From positions 1-13,884 of the forward strand of contig JAIYBO010000056.1 of NCBI GenBank assembly GCA_027488495.1: 13,884 nt of DNA. Reading direction: 5' to 3'. Below are positions 6,756 through 13,798 of the stretch, piece by piece (position 1 is the first letter of the stretch; each line of letters starts with the position of its first letter). The stretch comes from Bacteroidota bacterium (GTDB lineage: Bacteria > Bacteroidota > Bacteroidia > NS11-12g > UBA955). The notes beneath the pieces are model-generated. The model saw only the letters and a list, made by a program, of their open reading frames with translations, was not told the DNA's origin and did no database searches. The translations under genes were made by a program, and so were the position numbers.

Positions 6756-8018
6756 TTATACCAATAATCGGTAGGGCTCTTCCAAGAATTCTTTGAGTGT
6801 TTTAAGGAATTGTGCACCCATGGCACCGTCTACTACGCGGTGGTCGCAGCTGAGGGTGACTTTCATGGTTTTCACCGGTTTGATTTCACCATTCACTACT
6901 CCAACGGTGTCTTTCACAGTTCCAACGGCCAAAATACAAGCATCTGGTGGGTTGATGATGGCGGTGAATTCATCGATGCCAAACATGCCCAAGTTGCTGA
7001 TTGTAAAGGTATTGCCTGTCCAATCTTGGGGTTGAAGTTTCTTCTCTTTGGCTTTCTTGCCGTATTCTTTTACTTCGCTGCTGATTTGGCTCAATGATTT
7101 GTTATCGGCGAAGCGAACTACTGGAACCAACAATCCATCTTCTACAGCCATGGCCACCCCGATGTGGATGTGGTGGTTATAGCGGATTTTGGTACCCAAC
7201 CAGCTAGAGTTGATGTTTGGATTTTTGCGCAACGCGGCGGCTGCCGCTTTGATGACCAAATCGTTCATGGAAATCTTCACATCGCTCACGGTGTTCATTT
7301 GCTCGCGGGCTTGTGTTGCTTTGTCCATGTTGATTTCCAATGTGAGGTAGAAGTGCGGCGCAGAGAATTTGCTTTCGCCAAGGCGTGCTGCGATGGTTTT
7401 GCGCATTTGCGATACGTTCACTTCGTGGAAACTTTCGGTACCGGCGGCCACGGTGGTTGCAACAGGTGCTGCTGTGGTTGTGGTGGCTGGGGTGAAGGTT
7501 TCTATATCTTTTTTCACAATTCTGCCGTTTTCGCCAGAACCATTGATATCGTTAATGTTGATGCCTTTTTCCGCGGCCAATTTTTTGGCAAGGGGACTGG
7601 CTTTCAATCGATCGCCGTCTGCATGGATTGCCGTGGGTTGTGCAACGGTAGCAGCGGTTGCTGCAGGGGCTTCTGCAACGGGGGCAACAGTAGCTGCAGG
7701 TGCTGAAGTTTCAGGCGTAGCAACAGGCGCGGGTGCCGATGCAACAGGTGCTGAGCCCAACAAGGATTTGAAATCCTCTCCAGGGGCACCTACTACAGCG
7801 ATGATGCTGTCTACCGGTGTGGTATCGCCTTCATTCAACGCCAAATGTAAGATGGTTCCTTTGGCATACACCTCCATATCCATGGTGGCTTTATCGGTTT
7901 CCACTTCTGCCAAAATATCTCCGCTTTTCACGGAATCACCTACTTTGTAGTTCCACTTAACGATGACACCTTCAGTCATGGTGTCACTCATTTTGGGTAA
8001 TCTAACAACTTCTGCCAT
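6756..8018 (-). CDS. pdhC: Pyruvate dehydrogenase E2, dihydrolipoamide acetyltransferase
   Basis: Core subunit of a 2-oxoacid dehydrogenase complex, most likely pyruvate dehydrogenase, transferring the acetyl group from lipoamide to CoA. Domains in order: one lipoyl domain (about 1-80) with lipoyl Lys43 in EVETDKATM; an Ala/Pro/Thr-rich linker (about 87-133); the E3/E1-binding domain (about 138-175: KASPLAKKLAAEKGI, GSGENGRIVKKDI); a second linker; and the catalytic domain from about 195, ending with SCDHRVVDGAMGAQFL, where His393 and Asp397 are the catalytic residues. Length 420 fits an E2 with a single lipoyl domain. The frame extends upstream to a TTG at 8036, but the ATG at 8018 is preferred (MAEVVRLPKMSDTM is a typical start). 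E1 and E3 genes are not adjacent. Branched-chain or 2-oxoglutarate E2 is possible but less likely given the lipoyl-domain sequence. Confidence 0.93.
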   Translation of the reverse strand: MAEVVRLPKMSDTMTEGVIVKWNYKVGDSVKSGDILAEVETDKATMDMEVYAKGTILHLALNEGDTTPVDSIIAVVGAPGEDFKSLLGSAPVASAPAPVATPETSAPAATVAPVAEAPAATAATVAQPTAIHADGDRLKASPLAKKLAAEKGININDINGSGENGRIVKKDIETFTPATTTTAAPVATTVAAGTESFHEVNVSQMRKTIAARLGESKFSAPHFYLTLEINMDKATQAREQMNTVSDVKISMNDLVIKAAAAALRKNPNINSSWLGTKIRYNHHIHIGVAMAVEDGLLVPVVRFADNKSLSQISSEVKEYGKKAKEKKLQPQDWTGNTFTISNLGMFGIDEFTAIINPPDACILAVGTVKDTVGVVNGEIKPVKTMKVTLSCDHRVVDGAMGAQFLKTLKEFLEEPYRLLV

Positions 8019-8033
8019 AATCGTATTGACTTG

Positions 8034-8041
8034 CAAACTTA
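8034..8041 (-). promoter_or_regulatory. -7 promoter element for pdhC
   Basis: On the minus strand this reads TAAGTTTG, a full match to TAnnTTTG, 15 bases before the pdhC ATG. No clear TTTG was found 19-21 bases further upstream. A second match, TACTTTTG at 8128-8121, could be an alternative start with a leader of about 100 bases. Confidence 0.5.
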
Positions 8042-8109
8042 CAAGTTTTTTGTTTGATCAGGGTATTTTGGTGGGGGATTTTATGAATTCTTGTTGACTT
8101 TTTGGGCGA

Positions 8110-8125
8110 TTTTGGTGTGCCAAAA
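8110..8125. repeat. Inverted repeat TTTTGG-TGTG-CCAAAA
   Basis: A perfect 6-base inverted repeat with a 4-base spacer in the 251-base divergent region between pdhC and thyA. It overlaps the alternative pdhC -7 element (8121-8128). It could be an operator; without a T-run it is not a terminator. The rest of the 8019-8269 gap is A/T-rich, contains the promoter elements listed separately, and holds no convincing ORF. Confidence 0.35.
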
Positions 8126-8242
8126 GTACAATAAGTGTCAATTTAACGCTTGTGAGTGTATTTTGGCTCTTGACAAATTGATTGCTTCAGATTTTTTTTG
8201 AGAATATTGCGGCAGGGGGATCACAAAACGGGGTGAATGGGT

Positions 8243-8250
8243 TAAATTTG
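8243..8250 (+). promoter_or_regulatory. -7 promoter element for thyA
   Basis: TAAATTTG matches TAnnTTTG exactly and ends 19 bases before the thyA ATG, predicting a leader of about 12-15 bases. No clean -33 TTTG lies at the usual distance. The element sits within a short potential hairpin (GGGTT 8239-8243, AACCC 8254-8258). Confidence 0.5.
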
Positions 8251-8269
8251 CCCAACCCCTTATCTATCC

Positions 8270-9073
8270 ATGAGTTCAGCATTTGTATACGAAGATTTTT
8301 TGCGGCATGTACTGGCCCACGGCGACCACAAATCGGATCGTACAGGAACGGGCACTGTGAGTGTTTTTGGCGGTCAGTTGCGTTTTGATTTGCAGCAGGG
8401 ATTTCCGTTGATTACCACAAAAAAGGTGCATTTAAAGAGCATCGTCTACGAATTGTTGTGGTTTTTGAGAGGCGAAACCAACACGGCTTATTTGAAGGAG
8501 CATGGGGTGAGTATTTGGGACGAATGGGCCGATGCGGACGGCAATTTGGGTCCGGTATATGGCAAACAGTGGCGTTCTTGGGAGGCCAAAGACGGCAGCG
8601 TTATCGACCAAATCTCTGAGGCATTATCGCTCATCAAAAACAGCCCTGATAGCCGCAGAATACTGGTGAATGCGTGGAATGTGGGTGAAATCAAGCAAAT
8701 GGCTTTGATGCCTTGCCATACCATGTTTCAGTTTTATGTGGCCAACGGAAAATTGAGCTGTCAGTTGTATCAGCGCAGTGCGGATTTGTTTTTGGGTGTT
8801 CCTTTTAATATCGCGAGTTATGCTTTGTTGACTTTGATGATGGCCCAAGTTTGTGGATTGCAGCCTGGTGATTTTGTACATACGTTTGGCGATGCGCACA
8901 TTTACAGCAACCATATGGATCAGGTTCAGTTGCAGTTGTCGCGCGAGCCCAGGCCTTATCCTACAATGAAGTTGAATCCCGAAGTAACTGATTTGTTTGA
9001 TTTTAAGTTTGAAGATTTCACGCTGGAGGGGTACGATCCACACCCAGGAATCAAGGCACCCGTAGCCATTTAA
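8270..9073 (+). CDS. thyA: Thymidylate synthase ThyA
   Basis: Converts dUMP to dTMP using methylene-tetrahydrofolate. The 267-residue protein is the usual short form (264 in E. coli). Recognisable blocks are KSDRTGTGTVSVFG at residues 21-34 (phosphate-binding Arg), WFLRGETN at 64-71, WDEWAD, GPVYGKQWR at 94-102, the catalytic Cys149 in ALMPCHTMFQFYV, QLYQRSADLFLGVPFNIASY at 165-184, and HIYSNHMDQ at 210-218. All active-site residues are present. The usual partner folA (dihydrofolate reductase) does not follow; the next gene is an outer-membrane receptor with its own promoter. A -7 element at 8243-8250 provides transcription. Confidence 0.98.
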   Translation: MSSAFVYEDFLRHVLAHGDHKSDRTGTGTVSVFGGQLRFDLQQGFPLITTKKVHLKSIVYELLWFLRGETNTAYLKEHGVSIWDEWADADGNLGPVYGKQWRSWEAKDGSVIDQISEALSLIKNSPDSRRILVNAWNVGEIKQMALMPCHTMFQFYVANGKLSCQLYQRSADLFLGVPFNIASYALLTLMMAQVCGLQPGDFVHTFGDAHIYSNHMDQVQLQLSREPRPYPTMKLNPEVTDLFDFKFEDFTLEGYDPHPGIKAPVAI

Positions 9074-9128
9074 TCGATTAATTCGTCGAACGGCAGATGC
9101 GGTTCGGTGATATTCCTGCCCACATTTG

Positions 9129-9136
9129 TAAATTTG
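9129..9136 (+). promoter_or_regulatory. -7 promoter element for TonB-dependent receptor
   Basis: TAAATTTG matches TAnnTTTG exactly and ends only seven bases before the ATG at 9144. A weak -33-like TTCG lies at 9103-9106. Transcription would begin at or within a few bases of the start codon, so the mRNA is probably leaderless or nearly so. Confidence 0.55.
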
Positions 9137-9143
9137 TGACTTT

Positions 9144-11549
9144 ATGAATTGTCGATTGCTAAATACGATTGGTGCGATGATGTGTTTTCTGCTGGGCTTT
9201 ACGGTTTCGGCGGTGAATGCGCAGGCACCCACGCAAAAAGCGAGTATCAGTGGCTATCTTCGAGAGAAGAGCAGCGGTGAAATGCTCGGAAACGTGGTGG
9301 TTGCTGCCGCCCCAAGCAATACCCGAACGCTATCAAACAGTTATGGGTTCTTTTCAATTACATTAACGAAAGGGCAGCCACAATGGGTTTATTTCCGGTT
9401 TCCTGGCTTTTACACAGACAGTTTGTATTGGTCGGCCAAGTTGGATACGGCGGTGAACATTGAGTTGGATGCCATTCAAACAGCAGAATCTGTGGGAACG
9501 GTCGAAATTCGGGCCAAAAAAACCACCATCGCAGACCGGGCCGACATGAGTAGGATAGATATTCCTGTGCAGCAAATCAAAGATATCCCGGCGTTGTTGG
9601 GAGAAAAAGATGTGATGAAGGTGATTCAATTGATGCCCGGAGTACAAAAGGGCGGTGAAGGCCAATCAGGGATTTATGTTCGAGGTGGTGGCCCAGACCA
9701 GAATTTGATTGTGTTGGATGAGGCGATTGTTTACAATGCGAGTCATTTGTTTGGATTTTTCTCTTTGTTTAATGGTGATGCATTGCGCAGTGTTGAATTG
9801 GTGAAAGGCGGTTTTCCATCGAGATACGGAGGTCGTTTGTCGAGCGTCATCGACATGAACATGAAGGAGGGCAATAACAAGAAATTTGCAGGGGAGGTAG
9901 GAATAGGTATTATCAGTTCACGCGCGGTTTTTGAAGGTCCGATTGTGAAAGGCAAAAGTTCATTCATGATATCGGGTAGAAGAACCTATTTGGATGCCTT
10001 GGTACAACCGTTGATCATGGCAACTACAAATGGTGCGAATGCGGGTTATTACTTCTACGACATGAATGCCAAGGCCAATTATATTTTATCGGATCGGGAT
10101 AAATTGTATGTATCGGGGTATTTTGGTAGGGACAAATTTTATCTGAACGACAAGACCAATCAAACGCAGTTTAAGACCAATTTTGGGTGGGGGAATCGCA
10201 CGTTGACCACGCGTTGGAACCACCAATTTGATGCAAAAACCTTTGCCAATGCTGCGTTGATCTATAGTCATTATGACTTGAGCATCAAGTTGTTACAAAA
10301 AGAAAACGATACCAGTCAGTTTGAATTGGATTACAGCAGTACCATCAACGATTACGGGGTAAAATACGATGTGGATTACCGTCCCAATCCCAAGCATTTG
10401 ATTCGCTCCGGATTTTCTGTGATCAATCATCAATTCAGTCCGAGCGCCATCGTATTAAAAGTGGGCAAGGATTTCAATTTCAATCGCAAGATCCAAGTGA
10501 TCAATACTTATGAGAGTGGCGTGTATGTGGAGGATCAGTGGAGGGAAGGTCGATGGAATTTGTATCCAGGTTTGCGGGTGAGTCATTACGTGGTAGACCA
10601 AAAGCAGGTTGTAAACCCGGAGCCAAGGATGAGTGTTGCATACAATATTCGTAAGGATTTGGCTTTGAAGGGCAGTTATGCGTTGATGAATCAGTACATT
10701 CATTTGTTGAGCAGCACGGGGATTGGTTTGCCTACAGATTTGTGGGTGCCTGCCACGGCCAATGTGAAGGCGATGCAGAGTCAGCAATTTGCGGCTGGGG
10801 TTGCGAAGGATTTCAACAAGGGTTATTCATTGAGTGTTGAGGGGTATTATAAGACCATGAACAACGTGATTACTTATAAGGAGGGCGCTTCGTTTTTATT
10901 GAACGACGATTTCTTTAATCCGGGTGTGTCGGTGAACGAAAAAGCTTGGGAGTCTCAAGTAACGAGCGGGCAGGGATGGAGTTATGGCACTGAGGTGTTT
11001 TTGCAAAAGCAGGTGGGTAAATTGAGTGGTTGGATTGGATACACTTTGAGTTGGACGCAGTTGCAGTTTGACCAGGTGAATCAGGGCGAGAAATTTTATG
11101 CGAAGTATGATCGCAGGCACGATGCGTCAGTTGTGGCGATTTACCGGTTGAACAAGTTGTTTACAGCATCGGCTACTTGGGTTTACGGAACGGGAAATGC
11201 CATCACGATGCCACAGGGTTATTTGCGTGGTTCTGGGCATTACATGGGTTCAATTCCTGAGGTTTGGGATCCAGCGAGTGGCTTTTTTAACAATGAAATC
11301 ATTGATTACGGCAAGAGGAATAGTTTCAGGATGGAGGCCTATCACAGATTGGATGTGGGGTTCCAATTTAGAAAAGAAAAGCCCAGGGGCATAAAAACAT
11401 GGGAATTGAGTTTTTACAACGCCTATAATCGATTCAATCCATTTTTTTACTACGGACAAATGAACGATCAGGGAACGGTTCGGACTTTGAGAAAGGCCAC
11501 ATTGTTTCCTATGATTCCGTCTTTGAGTTGGACTTTTAAATTTCGGTAA
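9144..11549 (+). CDS. TonB-dependent outer-membrane receptor with carboxypeptidase-like N-terminal domain
   Basis: An 801-residue outer-membrane receptor that would import a substrate with energy from TonB. In order: signal peptide (about 1-26, cleavage after SAVNA); a carboxypeptidase-regulatory-like beta domain (about 33-112: ASISGYLREKSSGEMLGNVV, NSYGFFSITL); the plug (about 135-245) with IPALLGEKDVMKVIQLMPGV, GIYVRGGGPDQNLIVLDEA and ELVKGGFPSRYGGRLSSVID; then the beta-barrel rich in alternating aromatic strands, ending in LSWTFKFR. This domain order is typical of Bacteroidota. The next gene, a DUF4249 lipoprotein, overlaps its stop by one base (TAATG), so the two are a unit. The partner is DUF4249 and not SusD, so this is not a classical glycan-uptake SusCD pair. 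The substrate cannot be told from sequence. Confidence 0.93.
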   Translation: MNCRLLNTIGAMMCFLLGFTVSAVNAQAPTQKASISGYLREKSSGEMLGNVVVAAAPSNTRTLSNSYGFFSITLTKGQPQWVYFRFPGFYTDSLYWSAKLDTAVNIELDAIQTAESVGTVEIRAKKTTIADRADMSRIDIPVQQIKDIPALLGEKDVMKVIQLMPGVQKGGEGQSGIYVRGGGPDQNLIVLDEAIVYNASHLFGFFSLFNGDALRSVELVKGGFPSRYGGRLSSVIDMNMKEGNNKKFAGEVGIGIISSRAVFEGPIVKGKSSFMISGRRTYLDALVQPLIMATTNGANAGYYFYDMNAKANYILSDRDKLYVSGYFGRDKFYLNDKTNQTQFKTNFGWGNRTLTTRWNHQFDAKTFANAALIYSHYDLSIKLLQKENDTSQFELDYSSTINDYGVKYDVDYRPNPKHLIRSGFSVINHQFSPSAIVLKVGKDFNFNRKIQVINTYESGVYVEDQWREGRWNLYPGLRVSHYVVDQKQVVNPEPRMSVAYNIRKDLALKGSYALMNQYIHLLSSTGIGLPTDLWVPATANVKAMQSQQFAAGVAKDFNKGYSLSVEGYYKTMNNVITYKEGASFLLNDDFFNPGVSVNEKAWESQVTSGQGWSYGTEVFLQKQVGKLSGWIGYTLSWTQLQFDQVNQGEKFYAKYDRRHDASVVAIYRLNKLFTASATWVYGTGNAITMPQGYLRGSGHYMGSIPEVWDPASGFFNNEIIDYGKRNSFRMEAYHRLDVGFQFRKEKPRGIKTWELSFYNAYNRFNPFFYYGQMNDQGTVRTLRKATLFPMIPSLSWTFKFR

Positions 11550-12454
11550 TGATAAAGCATTTAACATATAAAAGTATGCGTTTGGGGTGGATATTGATCG
11601 TGTTTTTTGGATTCACGGGTTGCTATGATCAGGCGGCTGAAGTGGATTTGCCTACTTATAACAAACGGACAGTAATCACGAGTTATTTGTCGCCCAAGGA
11701 TCAAAACATCACGGTAGAATTGACTTATACATTGCCATATTTTGGCAAGCAGGTTGCGGATGTGCCTAGAGTGGGAGATGCGAAGGTGGTGGTTTCGGAT
11801 ATGACGGTGGGTAAATCTGTACAGTTGCCTTTTGATTCCTCGATCATGTTGTATCGGATTCGGGCTTTCGCGTTGCCCATTGTGAACGATCACGAGTATA
11901 GGATAGATGTTATCATGAAGGATGGCACCACGCATTGGTCAAAAACTAGGATTCCACCTGCCTTGAAGGAAGCGGATTTGAAGGTTGGAAAATTTGTTGT
12001 GGGCAAATTGGAAGAATCGAATTGGGGTGGGCAATCGGTGAGTGCGAGTTTGGAAATGATCGCGGGCAATACCCAAACAGGATTTTACTATTCGCCACAA
12101 TTTGAAATGGTTTTGGAAGATGGGAACGGCGATTTTTATGGGAGTTTACTTTATTTTCCCAATGAGGGTATCGAAGCAGGGAAAACTGGGGATGCACTGA
12201 GGTATTTGTTCAATGACCGCATTTACATCGATCAATTTTCGGGCGGATCTCCTGCTTTGGATCCCTTGATTTTGAAAGAGGTGGTGGGCACGTTTTGGGT
12301 CATGGATGAGGGTTATAAAGAGCGGTATGTAAGGGAAATGCAGATATCGGACAATCCATTCGCTGAGCCCATTTTGATGTATTCCAATTGGAGCAACGGA
12401 GCCATTGGTGCTTTGGGTTCTTATGATTGGGTAGAAGCTGTGATCACCCCGTAA
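11549..12454 (+). CDS. DUF4249 lipoprotein, partner of the TonB-dependent receptor
   Basis: Predicted cell-surface or periplasmic lipoprotein of 301 residues. The hydrophobic signal (about 11-24) ends at FTGC, with Cys25 as the lipid site. After it comes the typical DUF4249 start (EVDLPTYNKRTVITSYLSP), then beta-rich repeats such as ITVELTYTLPYFGK, VGDAKVVVSDM and HEYRIDVIMKDG that suggest immunoglobulin-like strands. The family often sits directly after a TonB-dependent receptor gene in Bacteroidota and is presumed to act with it, but its function is unknown. The ATG overlaps the receptor stop (TAATG). An internal ATG at residue 10 could also start a signal peptide, but the overlap favours the first. 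No terminator hairpin was found in the 112 bases after the stop. Confidence 0.88.
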   Translation: MIKHLTYKSMRLGWILIVFFGFTGCYDQAAEVDLPTYNKRTVITSYLSPKDQNITVELTYTLPYFGKQVADVPRVGDAKVVVSDMTVGKSVQLPFDSSIMLYRIRAFALPIVNDHEYRIDVIMKDGTTHWSKTRIPPALKEADLKVGKFVVGKLEESNWGGQSVSASLEMIAGNTQTGFYYSPQFEMVLEDGNGDFYGSLLYFPNEGIEAGKTGDALRYLFNDRIYIDQFSGGSPALDPLILKEVVGTFWVMDEGYKERYVREMQISDNPFAEPILMYSNWSNGAIGALGSYDWVEAVITP

Positions 12455-12528
12455 TACCGGGATGTTCTTGCGTTCGAGTGGACGCGCTTTCATTGAATTC
12501 CACTTTTGTAGTCATGTGGATTCATTGA

Positions 12529-12560
12529 TTTGCGATTGATTGTTGCCATGGCGACTTTCG
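12529..12560 (+). promoter_or_regulatory. Possible promoter for the arginase-family gene
   Basis: TTTG at 12529-12532 is followed after 20 bases by GACTTTCG (12553-12560), two bases off TAnnTTTG, six bases before the ATG at 12567. Spacing is right but the -7 element is poor, so this is tentative. The rest of the 12455-12566 gap shows nothing else. Confidence 0.35.
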
Positions 12561-12566
12561 TAACAC

Positions 12567-13655
12567 ATGTTGGATGCATTTTTCACACCCATAGACGAAG
12601 CCATTTGGGCCCCTTACAAGGAGCGTAAAGAGTTGGTGGGTGGTAAGTTACTGGTCAATGGGAAGTCATTCCCGAAGTTGAAGAAGGCCAAATTGGTGGT
12701 GATTGGTGGCGGGACCGATGCTGACTTTTTCCGTCGTGCATTTTACAAACTGTCTTGGCGATTTGGCGATTTGGTGATGGCAGATTTGGGTAATTTGGTA
12801 GAGGCTGCTGATGAAAAACAGAGGCAATTTGCATTGAGCGAGGCGGTGGGTGAATTGTTGGAAATGGGTTTAAAGGTGGTTGTGGTTGGTGGTCAGAGCA
12901 GTCAGATTTACGGTCATTACAAAGCTTACAGGCAGCATGAAACGCCTGTTGAAATTGTGCAGGTAACGCCAGGTATCGACATGGAGGAGGGCACACCATT
13001 GCGCAGTATTTTGGTAGAGAAGCCGAGCAATTTGTTCAATATTGATTTTTTAGGAACCCAGTCGTACTACATCACTGAAAGCACGGCTGCATTGTTGGAG
13101 AAGATGTATTTCGAAAATCATCGCTTGGGCGAGGTTCGGGATGCCATCGAAGAAACAGAACCCATTTTACGCAGTGCTCACATGTTGCAATTTGATATGA
13201 ACGCCATTCGTAGGTGTGATGCTCCGGGTACAGAATTGGCATCGCCCAATGGATTGTATGCAGAGGAAGCTGCCAGGATTGCGAGGTATGCGGGGATTTC
13301 GAATCAGCTTTCTACGGCATTGTTTTATGGTTTAAAATCGGGGGAAACCGATTCTAGTTCATGGGATTTGATGGCACAGATGGTTTGGTATTTTGTGGAT
13401 GGATGTACCAGTAGGTACAACGACCACCCCACCCATGATTCTACGGATTTTTTGATTTATAGAAATCGATTGAGCAGTACAGGCCATGAAATTGTGTTTT
13501 ACAAAAGCCGCAAGAGCAATCGTTGGTGGATGGAAATTCCGCATCCATACGATCAGAGAACTTTTTTCATTGGTTGTTCGTACAGAGATTATGAGGAAGT
13601 ATGCGCTGATGAAATGCCAGATCGATGGTGGCGTGCCTATCAGCGGTTGATGTAA
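12567..13655 (+). CDS. Arginase-family protein without the metal site (formimidoylglutamase-like)
   Basis: A 362-residue protein with the arginase/agmatinase/formimidoylglutamase fold. Recognisable but altered motifs: VVVVGGQSSQIYG at about 104-116 stands where active enzymes have GGDHS; VQVTPGID at about 131-138 replaces the DAHxD metal-binding motif; and LQFDMNAIRRCDAPG at about 207-221 corresponds to SxDxDxxDPxxAPG, keeping only Asp210 and the APG. Most of the Mn ligands are therefore gone, and it is unlikely to hydrolyse a guanidino or formimino group. Such proteins are often labelled formimidoylglutamase in Bacteroidota, which I consider misleading. The C-terminal part (WWMEIPHPYD, WWRAYQRLM) is aromatic-rich and not typical of arginases. 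No signal peptide; cytoplasmic. No histidine-degradation gene is nearby. Confidence 0.8.
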   Translation: MLDAFFTPIDEAIWAPYKERKELVGGKLLVNGKSFPKLKKAKLVVIGGGTDADFFRRAFYKLSWRFGDLVMADLGNLVEAADEKQRQFALSEAVGELLEMGLKVVVVGGQSSQIYGHYKAYRQHETPVEIVQVTPGIDMEEGTPLRSILVEKPSNLFNIDFLGTQSYYITESTAALLEKMYFENHRLGEVRDAIEETEPILRSAHMLQFDMNAIRRCDAPGTELASPNGLYAEEAARIARYAGISNQLSTALFYGLKSGETDSSSWDLMAQMVWYFVDGCTSRYNDHPTHDSTDFLIYRNRLSSTGHEIVFYKSRKSNRWWMEIPHPYDQRTFFIGCSYRDYEEVCADEMPDRWWRAYQRLM

Positions 13656-13798
13656 TTGCATTGCGATATGAATCGCTGCTTGGGATGCGGTTGAGTGTAT
13701 TTCTTGGGGTGATATTCGATAAATTATCGGGCAATTCTTAAACCAAATTCGATTTATTGTGTTCTACTCCAAGCAACTGAACTAAATTTGCACCCGTT
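13656..13798. other. Intergenic gap of 143 bases
   Basis: No ORF seen. Just after the stop codon, GCGAT (13663-13667) and ATCGC (13672-13676) can form a small tetraloop hairpin without a T-run, a poor terminator at best. A short palindrome CGATAA-A-TTATCG lies at 13717-13729. The promoter for the next gene is at the right end. Confidence 0.5.
13783..13790 (+). promoter_or_regulatory. -7 promoter element for the last gene
   Basis: TAAATTTG matches TAnnTTTG exactly and ends eight bases before the ATG at 13799, the same layout as at the TonB-dependent receptor gene. A possible -33 (ATTG, 13756-13759) is 23 bases upstream, slightly far. A leaderless or nearly leaderless mRNA is predicted. Confidence 0.5.

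Noticed and set aside
7164..7706. Long plus-strand open frame opposite pdhC (and a similar one at 7369-7950)
   Set aside because: It lies antisense to the Ala/Pro-rich linker and binding domains of pdhC and gives a Cys/Gly/Val-rich protein with no sensible motif; it is a shadow of the low-complexity coding sequence.
9070..9081. TTAATCGATTAA palindrome at the thyA stop codon
   Set aside because: A/T-rich, without loop or T-run; likely chance, not a terminator.
11549..12454. SusD-family lipoprotein
   Set aside because: It is too short and beta-rich, without the helical TPR-like content of SusD; its start matches DUF4249 instead.
12567..13655. Calling the arginase-fold gene hutG (formimidoylglutamase)
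   Set aside because: Metal-binding motifs are lost and no histidine-degradation genes are nearby, so the enzyme name is not supported.
13663..13676. Hairpin GCGAT-ATGA-ATCGC after the arginase-like gene
   Set aside because: The stem is only five bases and no T-run follows, so I do not call it a terminator.
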